From Desulfovibrio sp. (lineage in GTDB: Bacteria > Desulfobacterota > Desulfovibrionia > Desulfovibrionales > Desulfovibrionaceae), in NCBI GenBank assembly GCA_017528345.1, contig JAFXOX010000031.1, forward strand, positions 1 to 33,489: 33,489 nucleotides of DNA, read 5' to 3'. Shown here piece by piece: positions 9,301 through 16,794 of the stretch; the first letter of the stretch is position 1; each line of letters starts with the position of its first letter. The position numbers were made by a program, and so were the translations under genes. A model generated the notes under the pieces. The model did not search any database. It was given only the letters and a program-made list of their open reading frames with translations, and was not told the origin of the DNA.

Positions 9301-9707
9301 TGCGCTCACAGCCAACGCTCGTCAATGTGGATGCCCGTGAACGCGTCGACGCAACCACCCTCACCCTGCAGTGCCAGGACAAGACCTATACGCTCCTCAA
9401 CCGCAATTATCCGCGTGAGGAAAAATTCCAGTATACGGTCAAACAGTGTGGGCCAACGTCACTCGAAATAAGCTTTCCGTCCTTTACGCTGAAAAAAACC
9501 TATGAGACCTTCACAGATTTCCTGAAGGATTTTCAGTACGGTGAGCGTGAATTTGGCGAAGAGGACTTTGACGTAAGCGACAAAATGGAAAATGCCGGTG
9601 TACACAGTGTCACCGTGCGCATTTTGCCGGACAATGTGGCCAATGTTCTGCAAAAGGAAGGCCACGAGCCTCCTTCCCTGCCTGACCGGCTGACCTATGT
9701 GTGGTGA
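6387..9707 (+). CDS. tssM: TssM inner-membrane protein (IcmF/VasK) lacking a recognisable P-loop
   Basis: This 1106-residue protein is TssM, which spans the inner membrane and periplasm and binds TssL and TssJ. I chose ATG 6387 over the upstream 6339 because it avoids overlap with tssL and starts right at the membrane segment. Two helices lie at about residues 8-52, and a third at about 370-395 (around 7500-7570), followed by a large periplasmic region. Many IcmF proteins have a nucleotide-binding domain after the first helices. Here the expected Walker A after QPWFVVYD reads TGASSGIF, with no Lys, and the expected DTAGRY strand is HVVEKET. The NTPase is therefore probably inactive or absent. 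The C-terminal region has a beta-rich stretch as expected for TssJ binding. Confidence 0.93.
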   Translation: MKVLLKLCKGLAWLVLILVLLAAFTLLAWWMQWPLITGAVIFLVLLGLFLTFFGLRALYRWHDKSRFVHKVMDEQASMEKAQAVSLGRLSDAWRQGMAMLASSPHRFHEHLEFSQPWFVVYDATGASSGIFSPLGETLPKENSSPLFWHFLSSSVLLHVVEKETSAADWQELLTTLAQKRRNLPLRGMVLLLSAQDISQRSPEELANLGRVLRSHVQQLQLSLNRSYSVYVLVEGIDSLPGMADILSIVPTEDFDTVLGQTEDDASNAKDAADLACRRLEVLLAQTAADGRPPRADMLEALRSLRALADKLHTLLEQVSRDVAHQIQSPFAGIAFCQGSASNLQRPAFLTGLLSYILPNQAHSQPLTRGLPFLASTRTCVFAAWLLLTLGFCALLGVNVLYQNQALTEDIPNTAAIVHDKELDTLYQQMLFIKHLEKARDAWYLPTFGQDAISRVIQSQRSSFTDKVYTKVLMPLLASYQSRLQATPYNHEEGQHIQRELMWLTAVTSDRIRGKDMRKELTRPFPMSSGNSEQWDPVTGRLIVNAIYWLSEGGQLEAFSQEMHALLDQSLTRQGNRVEEDILLDINTRYPAAKVCLSQFWPHLSSADPNNVCVEPAYTATGYKAFKDSLKDLEALDDKGHSIVHATAVFRSDYFRRYADLWMNFSKAFSRIRASMQEGDVFVSYTDISKIDDMPHYRAMQLLADQLVPLKDAGKDTPLWLAKCQLMDVLVDIASYEHNDDATSRIRALLSLVTSAPELMQRLRAETKDAKHARQMFEVAESIKRYFDDTLALLQVVASPEKSYTLAKSWFGGSIMAIQSSDTAGKNGEKKGSDTEDLFANAQKQLAVIETAFKANGPNPMLNLVPGMLDFIAQGVTVQAAKVLQEAWENEVLGSATALYRQDNVTGLFGDKGIVQTFVSTRLKPFLIRRDKILAPAKWGNIEFPFTTDGLHVLSQAEMIAAQPPEDTYYVQLRSQPTLVNVDARERVDATTLTLQCQDKTYTLLNRNYPREEKFQYTVKQCGPTSLEISFPSFTLKKTYETFTDFLKDFQYGEREFGEEDFDVSDKMENAGVHSVTVRILPDNVANVLQKEGHEPPSLPDRLTYVW

Positions 9708-9710
9708 CCC

Positions 9711-10319
9711 ATGAGCTCACAACGTTCTCTTTATCGCGTGCTGCTGCTGATCTGGCTTGTTCTGGTGCTAGGCATGGGTTGTGTGCTGCACATGAACACC
9801 AAAAGCCAAAATTCGGGAAGCCTCTTTGCCTTTCTCTTTACAAGTCCCCAAAATCCGCAGGCACTGCCCCCTGTGGTTGTAGCACCGCAACCCATGCCTA
9901 TCCCGGCCCCTGTTGCGGCCAAGGAAGAAGCCAAGCCCAAGCCAGAGGCAAGCTGGGTTCCCCTGCAACGCGGCAAAAAACCAGGCAAAGGCGCTCTGAC
10001 CAAACCTCAGGTCACAACACTGGCCAATGGCGATGTGGAAGTGCGCTTTACCTGTCCAGATGCCCCGGGAAACTATCGGCAATTTCATCCGGTGAATATT
10101 GATTCTCTGGCCATTGATCTCATGGGCCCATGGGGCAAGGGATTGCTCTTTGACAAACGACCGGACAAAGGTGTGCTCAAGCGTGTGCAGATGGCTGACC
10201 ACAGGGAATGGGTGCGTGTCACAGGCATCGCCCGCAATACATCAGACACGCTGACAGCCAGGGTGGAATATGCCCCAACCTTGCGGAGTCTGCGTGTTAT
10301 CTTTACCAGGGAGCAGTAA
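9711..10319 (+). CDS. Membrane-anchored periplasmic protein, T6SS-associated, function unknown
   Basis: I do not recognise this 202-residue protein. One N-terminal membrane segment (about residues 9-27) is followed by a Pro/Ala-rich linker (about 45-75) and a C-terminal beta-rich region of about 110 residues. The last part (KRVQMADHREWVRVTG, ending LRSLRVIFTREQ) has the feel of an AMIN-type domain, which places periplasmic complexes at the cell wall; this resemblance is weak. It starts three bases after the tssM stop and ends two bases before tssE, so it is a fixed member of the operon. A role in positioning the secretion complex at peptidoglycan is a guess from this context. Confidence 0.8.
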   Translation: MSSQRSLYRVLLLIWLVLVLGMGCVLHMNTKSQNSGSLFAFLFTSPQNPQALPPVVVAPQPMPIPAPVAAKEEAKPKPEASWVPLQRGKKPGKGALTKPQVTTLANGDVEVRFTCPDAPGNYRQFHPVNIDSLAIDLMGPWGKGLLFDKRPDKGVLKRVQMADHREWVRVTGIARNTSDTLTARVEYAPTLRSLRVIFTREQ

Positions 10320-10321
10320 GC

Positions 10322-10741
10322 ATGGCTGGCCTGCGTTTTCTGCAACGCCTTCGGCAGATGCAGAGAGACCCTGAACGGCGCCTTGCCCCGTCACCAGAGG
10401 AGGTTCTCAACTCCGTCACAGACTATGTGAGCAAGATTTTGAATACCCGCAAGGGCAGCACCGTCATTGATGAGGATTTCGGCATTCCTGATTTCACCAG
10501 TGCCGGTCTGGCCTTTTCCCAGGAGGACATGCCCAGGGTGGAGGCGGAAATTGCCGCTTTTATTGAACGCTGTGAGCCGCGCCTGAAAAATGTTGAAGTG
10601 CACTTTACCCCGGACACAGGAACCCCACTGCAAATGGTCTTTTCCCTCACAGGTGAGCTGCGCTTTGGCGGCAACGAAATTTTCCCCGTCCATCTCGTCA
10701 CACGCGTTGATCCATTGGGCAAAGTAACCGTTTCCAAATAG
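10322..10741 (+). CDS. tssE: TssE baseplate protein (gp25-like)
   Basis: This 139-residue protein is TssE, the T4 gp25-like baseplate subunit that nucleates sheath assembly. The family core is clear: SVTDYVSKILNTRKGS near residues 31-46, then DEDFGIPDF at about 49-57 (the family 'G-S...DYGLPDl' block), then RCEPRLKNVEV and the ending VTRVDPLGKV. The frame is open further upstream (10208), but ATG 10322 lies just after the previous stop with GGAG in front and gives the usual TssE length. Confidence 0.93.
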   Translation: MAGLRFLQRLRQMQRDPERRLAPSPEEVLNSVTDYVSKILNTRKGSTVIDEDFGIPDFTSAGLAFSQEDMPRVEAEIAAFIERCEPRLKNVEVHFTPDTGTPLQMVFSLTGELRFGGNEIFPVHLVTRVDPLGKVTVSK

Positions 10742-10823
10742 CCCCTCGTTATCGGCACTATGACCCAGGCAACATATTTTGCCGACAGTTCTCAGTGGTT
10801 TGCCTGTTCTATTTGGAGAATAT

Positions 10824-13800
10824 ATGAAACACAAAAGATTCCATCGCCGTGTATCCACGTTTGTTATGGCTTTGCTTGCCGCAGGCTGTTTGCACACAGG
10901 CTCGGCACAGGCCTCCTCCACAATGACCTCCATAGCGCCAAATGGGTATTCCTTTATGGAGTTTCTCTTTGCCGACAAAGGGGAGCAGTTTCGAAAAGAC
11001 GATAAACCCGCGACCTGGAATCTGAGCTCGGCGCAAAAACGGGATGTGGTTCGCGCAGGCAATCTCTGGGCCGAGATTTTTGCCGATGGCGCCAAAAATA
11101 CACAGCCCGTCCAATGCACTGTCTCAACGTACAACGTCGAAGATAATGCTGAATGTGGCAGCAATGAACTCAATAAGCAAGATGCCATCACGATGTCTCA
11201 GGTACAGGCTGAGATCATCCAGGGAATTCATCACAAAAATGCGGGTTATATGGATATTGGCCTCCTCAAAGACAGCAAAAACGGCCTGCCCTATTCACAA
11301 ATACCCTACAATAACGACTTTATTGGAAGCATCTATCATGAGATCGGCCATGCTCTGGGTTTGATCACCTTAGCAGATACCTCCTTCAATCCTTCAAAGA
11401 ATAATACCAAACAAATTTCGGTCTTTGCTTCGCATCTTCAGGACAAGTACGGCACAAAATTTGTTCCGAATATAACTTTTACCCAAACGGATCCTGGTAA
11501 AGCTGGTACAGGCGTCATGTACGTGGGGAAAAATGCGCAAAGCGGTGTCACTTTCCACGGCAAGCATGTGCAGGAGGTCATGGGTAGCGACGCAGGTATG
11601 CCTGTCAATGGCTATGAGATCAAAAAGGGCCAAAAAGAACCCGTGCTCGACCTGGCACACCTTGAGCTGGAACGCTCGCTCATGAGCCACCAGTCATACC
11701 GCAACTATAATACCTTCATGGAAGCAGAATTGGCCCTTCTGCAGGACATAGGCTACACCATTGACCGCAAAAAGTTCTTTGGCAAGACCATTTTTGGGGA
11801 CAATCAGGTTGTGGTCAATACCGATGGCTACTTTGCCCGTGCTGACAATGCCTCCATTGAAGGCAAAGCCAATACCGCAACTCTGGGCGTTGGTCTGCAT
11901 ATCTATGGCAAACACAATGATGTCACCCAGGCCAAGGACCTCCTGGCAGACGGCGAGGCTGGAACAGGTATCCGTGTTGACGGTTCGGACAATATTCTGC
12001 GTCTGAACAAGGATATCACGGTCTCTGGCAGTGGCCTCAACGGCTCAGGCCTCATTGTGGCCTATGGCAAAAATCATCAGATCATCAGCCAGGGCAATCT
12101 CCTGGCGCAGGGAAAAATGGGTGTTGCCGCCCGTTTTTCTTTTGGCCACAATCTTATTGGCGACCACTCAGAATACCGAGGATCCTATATTCTCACGGAA
12201 AATGGCAAAAACAAAGATCTGTTTGCGCAGGATCGTGATGAAAACGGCTATCTCTACAATCTTGACGGGCCGCTCGTGAAGCAGTTTGACGTGAGCGGAA
12301 AGATTGCCGGCACCGATGCCGCCATTGCCATCGATAGCAGTGCCTTTGTGCAGAATATCAATATTCTCAAGGGTGCCCGCGTGCAGGGCAATATTCTTTC
12401 CTTCTGGGATCCCACAAGTACGCTTGTCCAGTACAATGGCGATACCAACGACCTGCACACCAATCTGACCTTTGGCTACACACCAAATAGCGACGGCTCA
12501 GCCTCCACAAGCGTGGCTCAAGATTTTTCCATGACCCTTGCCGGTAATATCAGCGGCAAGCAAAGCCTTGATATGAAGGTTGCCGGCGGTAAACTAGATG
12601 TCCAGGGAACCGTTGACGTCTATTCGCTGGAAAATAACGGCCACCTTACCCTGAGCAAAAACGACAAAGCAGGCGCTGTGGCCAATGTCAGCTCGACCTT
12701 TACGAACACAGGCGACGCTACCCTTGAAACGAGCTTTTTCCCTGACGGCAGTCTCACCAAAATCTCGGCTCAGTCTGCGAACCTGGCCGGCACATGGGCC
12801 CTCAGGCCGGCAAAAGGCTTTTATGCGAGCGGCAAAACCATCAATGTGACGGATTCGCCAGTGGATGCGGCAACAACTGGCTGGTTCACGTCTTTCGCCC
12901 TTGGCAAAGTCCTCTCCCCAACGCTCACCTTTGCGCTCACCCGCACAGACCAGGCAAGTGTCGCTGCCAGTCGTGCCGCCAATGCCTACAGCCGCTTTGC
13001 GGCCAATAGCAGCGATGCCGAGCTTGGCCGGGCCCTTGTGGGGGTTGCCGATGAAGCCCGCGGGGACATGCAAACGCTTTTTGCCAATCTTGACTGGTCT
13101 GACACCTCTGTCATTCGCTCAGCCCTCACACGCCTTGGCTCTGAAGCCTATGATGTGCAGGCACGAGCTTCGCTCAATCAGCAGTCTGAACTCAACGGCA
13201 TGCTCATGCAGCATATGCTGCGCTATGCCCAAAGGCCCCTTGGCACCGTCAATGCCTCTGCCGCAAGCGGCATGGGGGCTCCAAGAAGCGGCCAGTGGAC
13301 AGCTTGGGCCTCATTTTTTGGTTCGACCTCCTCACAGGGCGATCACAATGATCAGGCCGGCTGGCACAGCCAGGGCGTCGGCTTCCTTGGCGGCGCCGAT
13401 CTCAGCTATGAGAGCGGTCTCACCCTTGGCCTGCATCTTGGTTTTGCCGGCAGACATACCACTGTCGACGGCAACCACGAGGGCAAGATTTGGAGCAATA
13501 GTGCCTTCTTCGGCGCACAGGCCCTCTTTGCCCCGGAGAACTGGGATGGTTTCTATGTGACCGGCCAGACCAGAATTGGTCTTGAAAATAACGTCATGGA
13601 ACGCACGGTGGCCATCGGCGAGTATCTGCGCCGCAATGAAAGCCGTTGGACATCGCCTGTGGGCTCACTGCTACTGGGATTTGGCAAAGACTTTACCTTT
13701 GACCTTGAGCAGTCTGTGCTCAGAGCAGGCCCCCTGGTCTGGTTTGAATATGCCTGCATGCATCGCCCGGAAATTTCCGAGTCTGACGGCAAAGCCACAC

Positions 13801-14153
13801 GTCTCAATCTCGATGCCATGACCTATGAATCCCTGCAAAGCGCCCTGGGCGCCCACGTCAGCTTCGAAAAGAGCTTTGACAATGGCTCAAGTCTCTCTTT
13901 GGAAGGACTGGCAGCCTGGCGGCATGAATTGTCCGAAGGGACCATGCGTACCGATGCGTCTTTCCGCTCCTACAGTGGGCATAGCTTCTCCTCGGAAACA
14001 GATCCTGCAGGACGCGATGCCCTGCTCTTACAGGGAAGTGTCCAGCTGAAGCACAAAAGCGGCTTCTTTGCTGAAGTCAGCCTTGGCGGTGAGGCCTTCC
14101 GGACAGCCTCATCAGCTCTCAATGGCAATGTGCGCTTTGGTCTCGAATTCTAG
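10824..14153 (+). CDS. Autotransporter with N-terminal zinc-metalloprotease motif
   Basis: This is a 1109-residue type V secreted protein. ATG 10824 is preferred (GGAGA nearby) and gives a clear signal peptide ending in SAQA at about residue 30. The passenger carries HEIGHALG at residues 172-179, a zinc-protease motif. No third His lies at the short metzincin spacing. A distant His (279), followed by LMSH with Met 287, fits a leishmanolysin-like arrangement of third ligand and Met-turn, by inference. Asn/Gly/Asp-rich repetitive sequence (about 340-680) suggests a beta-helix stalk. From about residue 825 to the end is an autotransporter beta-barrel with alternating strands, closing in a terminal Phe (RFGLEF). 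It lies 82 bases after tssE on the same strand and shares its terminator, which is unusual company for a T6SS. Confidence 0.9.
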   Translation: MKHKRFHRRVSTFVMALLAAGCLHTGSAQASSTMTSIAPNGYSFMEFLFADKGEQFRKDDKPATWNLSSAQKRDVVRAGNLWAEIFADGAKNTQPVQCTVSTYNVEDNAECGSNELNKQDAITMSQVQAEIIQGIHHKNAGYMDIGLLKDSKNGLPYSQIPYNNDFIGSIYHEIGHALGLITLADTSFNPSKNNTKQISVFASHLQDKYGTKFVPNITFTQTDPGKAGTGVMYVGKNAQSGVTFHGKHVQEVMGSDAGMPVNGYEIKKGQKEPVLDLAHLELERSLMSHQSYRNYNTFMEAELALLQDIGYTIDRKKFFGKTIFGDNQVVVNTDGYFARADNASIEGKANTATLGVGLHIYGKHNDVTQAKDLLADGEAGTGIRVDGSDNILRLNKDITVSGSGLNGSGLIVAYGKNHQIISQGNLLAQGKMGVAARFSFGHNLIGDHSEYRGSYILTENGKNKDLFAQDRDENGYLYNLDGPLVKQFDVSGKIAGTDAAIAIDSSAFVQNINILKGARVQGNILSFWDPTSTLVQYNGDTNDLHTNLTFGYTPNSDGSASTSVAQDFSMTLAGNISGKQSLDMKVAGGKLDVQGTVDVYSLENNGHLTLSKNDKAGAVANVSSTFTNTGDATLETSFFPDGSLTKISAQSANLAGTWALRPAKGFYASGKTINVTDSPVDAATTGWFTSFALGKVLSPTLTFALTRTDQASVAASRAANAYSRFAANSSDAELGRALVGVADEARGDMQTLFANLDWSDTSVIRSALTRLGSEAYDVQARASLNQQSELNGMLMQHMLRYAQRPLGTVNASAASGMGAPRSGQWTAWASFFGSTSSQGDHNDQAGWHSQGVGFLGGADLSYESGLTLGLHLGFAGRHTTVDGNHEGKIWSNSAFFGAQALFAPENWDGFYVTGQTRIGLENNVMERTVAIGEYLRRNESRWTSPVGSLLLGFGKDFTFDLEQSVLRAGPLVWFEYACMHRPEISESDGKATRLNLDAMTYESLQSALGAHVSFEKSFDNGSSLSLEGLAAWRHELSEGTMRTDASFRSYSGHSFSSETDPAGRDALLLQGSVQLKHKSGFFAEVSLGGEAFRTASSALNGNVRFGLEF

Positions 14154-14164
14154 AAAAAACACGA

Positions 14165-14231
14165 TTCAGGCTGTTAGCGCAATGACGCCAATCTTCTCTT
14201 AGCGACAAAAAGATGCGCAAACAGCCTTGAA
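14165..14231. repeat. Imperfect inverted repeat downstream of the autotransporter
   Basis: Arms of about 17 bases (14165-14181 and 14214-14231) pair with one mismatch and one bulge around a 32-base spacer. It could fold as a weak secondary hairpin at the end of the left operon or be a relic of a mobile element end. No U-tract follows. Confidence 0.35.
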
Positions 14232-14281
14232 AATGACATACTGTTTTTCCAACTGCTTGGAAAATCTGACTGGTCAGACAC

Positions 14282-14318
14282 ACAGAAAGCCCTCCGCGAA
14301 AATCGGAGGGCTTTCTGT
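14282..14318 (+). terminator. Terminator-like hairpin ending the left T6SS operon
   Basis: A perfect 15-bp stem (14282-14296 with 14304-14318) surrounds a 7-base loop. The arms contain AAGCCCTCC and GGAGGGCTT, a common form of bacterial terminator stem. The T-tract on the + strand is weak (TTTCTGTT), so termination may be partial. It marks the border between the GC-rich T6SS operon and an AT-rich island. Confidence 0.7.
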
Positions 14319-14664
14319 TACAAATTTATGATAGCATTTTGACTATTATTGCGTATCTTTCTTTTCCCAATCAGCGATTACAAGGGTTATATATCCACCA
14401 CCAGAACAATTCCAACTATAATATAGAAAATAACAGTAGTCATCAGAAATTCTTTCCGCAGCATATTTTGTTTTTTCAGCTTCCACATATGTATAGTGCA
14501 TTTTTTCCAATAAAATTGATTACTTTAGTTTGATATTATTTTTGCACGACGAATATAATTAATTTTTTCTACTAATGGCGTATGAAAAGTAAACGTTGTT
14601 TTATCATAAAAGTCATGCACCACTGGCAAATCTTAGTGCTTACCCGTATTAACTACTTATTCGT

Positions 14665-15891
14665 CTAATTATTCATAACAAACGTATAATACATATATTT
14701 TAAATTTTTACTCGTTTTAATATTTATATAATATTTCCCATACCAGTTATAATGAGTCAATGCTTTCCCAAAATAATTTAAAACATTATTAATATTAGAA
14801 TAATATTTATCATATGGAACCATAGCATACCAATATTTCCACCCGTATTTTGCTACGCCATTTGCAACACTATCAATAGCATCTTTAGGCTTTTCTTCTG
14901 TTATACCAAAGTATTGTCTTTTCGTACTAAAATGTTCAGGAGAACAATAGAAATAGTTACTATCAATACTATCTTGTAGTGTATTAATTTCAAATGCTGT
15001 ATCCCAAGAGTGTGTTTTATCCATGATCTCTCGTGGAGCATTAAAATAATAATATGTAGTATATGATTTTCCATTATTATCACTAAATGAATTTCTGTTA
15101 AAAGTTAGATCTACAAAATATTCATTTTCACCAATTTTTATAGTATTCCACATATGAGTATCACCAAAAGCAAATCCTCGCATTATCCCTACTTCCAATC
15201 CGGCCATCCTTCCAAGCATATAAAATGCATCACTATGAGCCTGACAATTTCCAGAATGATTAAGAAAAACACCTAATGCAGATATATCACGTAAAGTATG
15301 CTGATTTCGCGAAAAATAAATGTACTTAAAACGAGTTGAAGATATTATTTTATCGTGGATAAGCTGCTCTTTAACTAAATCACTTTCAATGCTTTCAAGC
15401 TCCTCAATAAAAGGAAGTACTATTGAATATACTCTTTTCTCATCATTTGTCAGTTGTGAGGTATCTCCAGATTCATAAGCATCAGCTATTCTTAGTCCTG
15501 GGTAATAATACACAACAAATATAACTTTTTGTAAGTTATTATCACTCGATACAATACAATAGTCCCATCTGTATGCATTTATCGTTAATATTTTCTGACC
15601 AAAATGTACACCAATATTTGGATTAATTCCAAAACCATTAGTGAATTTTAGAGGAATAATATTCATTCTTTCCTCTATGCACTCGTCCAAGTAGACAGCA
15701 AAATCACGTGCATTTTTTAGTTCTGGAATATCATCCCAATCAATTTCATTATTAAATACTCTAATATCATTATTTAAATATGAACCACTTATAAATACTG
15801 ATTTATTAGCATTAACTATATTGTAATGAAAAAACATAAGTACAAATATAAAAATAAATAAACATTCTTTTATTTTACTGTTCTTTGCCAT
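14665..15891 (-). CDS. Secreted transglutaminase-like protein, AT-rich and probably acquired
   Basis: This protein of about 408 residues has a Sec signal peptide (hydrophobic run, then cleavage after IVNA) and a transglutaminase-like core. The catalytic triad is visible: Cys in SGNCQAH (codon 15244-15246), His in THMWN (15154-15156) and Asp in YFVDLTF (15109-15111), with Cys-His-Asp gaps of 30 and 15 residues, as in the papain-like transglutaminase fold. Such domains cleave, crosslink or deamidate proteins or peptides. I prefer ATG 15891, which has GGATGG in front; ATG 15903 is also possible but would leave almost no leader after the candidate promoter. The C-terminal third is Tyr-rich and unrecognised. 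Codon use is strongly AT-biased, unlike its neighbours. It runs opposite to the left operon and shares no obvious unit with the T6SS. An envelope or secreted role, possibly an effector, is only inferred. Confidence 0.85.
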   Translation of the reverse strand: MAKNSKIKECLFIFIFVLMFFHYNIVNANKSVFISGSYLNNDIRVFNNEIDWDDIPELKNARDFAVYLDECIEERMNIIPLKFTNGFGINPNIGVHFGQKILTINAYRWDYCIVSSDNNLQKVIFVVYYYPGLRIADAYESGDTSQLTNDEKRVYSIVLPFIEELESIESDLVKEQLIHDKIISSTRFKYIYFSRNQHTLRDISALGVFLNHSGNCQAHSDAFYMLGRMAGLEVGIMRGFAFGDTHMWNTIKIGENEYFVDLTFNRNSFSDNNGKSYTTYYYFNAPREIMDKTHSWDTAFEINTLQDSIDSNYFYCSPEHFSTKRQYFGITEEKPKDAIDSVANGVAKYGWKYWYAMVPYDKYYSNINNVLNYFGKALTHYNWYGKYYINIKTSKNLKYMYYTFVMNN

Positions 15892-15916
15892 AAAACCATC
15901 CATTTATATATCACTT

Positions 15917-15946
15917 TTTATAAATAACAAATACAGCCACTGTACA
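15917..15946 (-). promoter_or_regulatory. Candidate sigma-70 promoter for the transglutaminase-like gene
   Basis: Read on the minus strand, TGTACA (15941-15946) and TATAAA (15917-15922) are separated by 18 bases. This matches four and five of six consensus bases. Transcription would begin near 15910, which favours the inner start codon at 15891. AT-rich sequence produces such matches easily, so confidence is modest. Confidence 0.4.
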
Positions 15947-15978
15947 TTCATAATGATAAAGACAACAGTCCAAATACG

Positions 15979-16086
15979 TGTCCATTCTGTGCCACGAGGC
16001 ATGCCGTTCAAGATGGAACACAAAGCGATGCTCAGCGCTCTATCTGCCGTACCTATGGAAAGCACTTCGGTGATACAGAACATTGA
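15979..16086 (+). pseudogene. Decayed zinc-ribbon N-terminus of an insertion-sequence transposase
   Basis: Reading from 15979 gives CPFCATRHAVQDGT, then AQRSICRTYGKHFGDT and a stop at 16084-16086. This is the zinc ribbon found at the N-terminus of several transposases (IS1/IS1595/ISL3-like: CPxCGS..VV.NG....QRY.CR.CGK.F.DT). One of the four expected Cys is now Tyr, and no start codon or following transposase domain is seen, so it is a relic. It lies at the edge of the AT-rich island, consistent with that island having been brought in by a mobile element. Confidence 0.6.
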
Positions 16087-16377
16087 TCCTCAAGACTGAC
16101 ACGCTCTACCAGGCAAGCAAAATTTTTGGCGGCAATGATTGGACAGAAGCTGCAACCCAGGTCAAAACGCCGGAAAGGGGCTCATCCGGCACTTTCAAAG
16201 CCACGATGTGTATGATAGATACTCTGTAGAAAAACGAGGAAGCGTTTACGGCGACCACTCACATCGCCCAGCAAAAATCCTCCGCCTCTATTTTCGGTTT
16301 TCCCTTCACCAAGATGAGTCACATTTGCACTTGGTCGTCAATTCACCACGAACTGCAACAACATGGAGTGCAAGAGC

Positions 16378-16794
16378 ATGTTTGAAAAAATACTCATTCC
16401 CGTCAGTCCCGACCCCAATGAACGCTCCGAAAAGACGTTCGATGTTCTCCGTAAACTCAACCCCAAGGAAATCGTCTTCCTGCATATTCTCCCGCCTGTT
16501 CCCAAGATCATCGGGGGAGAAGATCGGAAAAAGCTCTCCGACGAGGAAGGCAAGGATGCTTCTGATATCTTCAAAGAGCTCAATGATTTTGCTTCAAGCC
16601 TCAATATTTCCTACAAGGACCTGGTCGAGCACGGAGCGCCTGATGCTGTCATTGTCCAGGTGGCTGAGCGTGAAAAGACGGATTTAATCATCATGGTGAG
16701 CTCGGGACGCGACAGCATCTCGGAGATGCTCATTGGCTCCTATACCGAACGGGTGCTGAGAAACACGCAGACAATGCTTTTGGTGATTAAATAA
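16378..16794 (+). CDS. Universal stress protein (UspA family)
   Basis: This 138-residue cytoplasmic protein is a single Usp domain. It begins with the family strand FEKILIPVS, and near the C-terminus has SSGRDSISEMLIGS, corresponding to the ATP-binding G-x2-G-x9-G-S/T signature, followed by TERVLRNTQTMLLV. The residue before the first Gly is Ser rather than the usual His, so nucleotide binding may be altered. ATG 16378 is preferred over 16363 because GGAG at 16365-16368 sits nine bases upstream and the family normally begins at this strand. It stands alone among decayed sequence and is unlikely to belong to the T6SS. Confidence 0.92.
   Translation: MFEKILIPVSPDPNERSEKTFDVLRKLNPKEIVFLHILPPVPKIIGGEDRKKLSDEEGKDASDIFKELNDFASSLNISYKDLVEHGAPDAVIVQVAEREKTDLIIMVSSGRDSISEMLIGSYTERVLRNTQTMLLVIK

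Larger units (their letters stand above)
14154..14664. other. Intergenic stretch turning AT-rich, no gene supported
   Basis: Apart from the inverted repeat and hairpin, no credible gene is seen. From about 14330 the base composition turns AT-rich, marking the start of an island that continues to about 15960. The only open frame (14339-14533, 64 codons) has no ribosome site or recognisable sequence. Confidence 0.6.
15904..16377. other. Intergenic stretch with mobile-element debris
   Basis: After the promoter region the sequence returns to higher GC at about 15960 and holds a decayed transposase zinc ribbon (annotated separately). From 16087 to 16377 I see only short open frames with no recognisable product; they may be further debris of the same element. 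Confidence 0.5.

Noticed and set aside
14339..14533. Small AT-rich open frame (64 codons)
   Set aside because: No ribosome site, no recognisable sequence, and expected by chance in AT-rich DNA.
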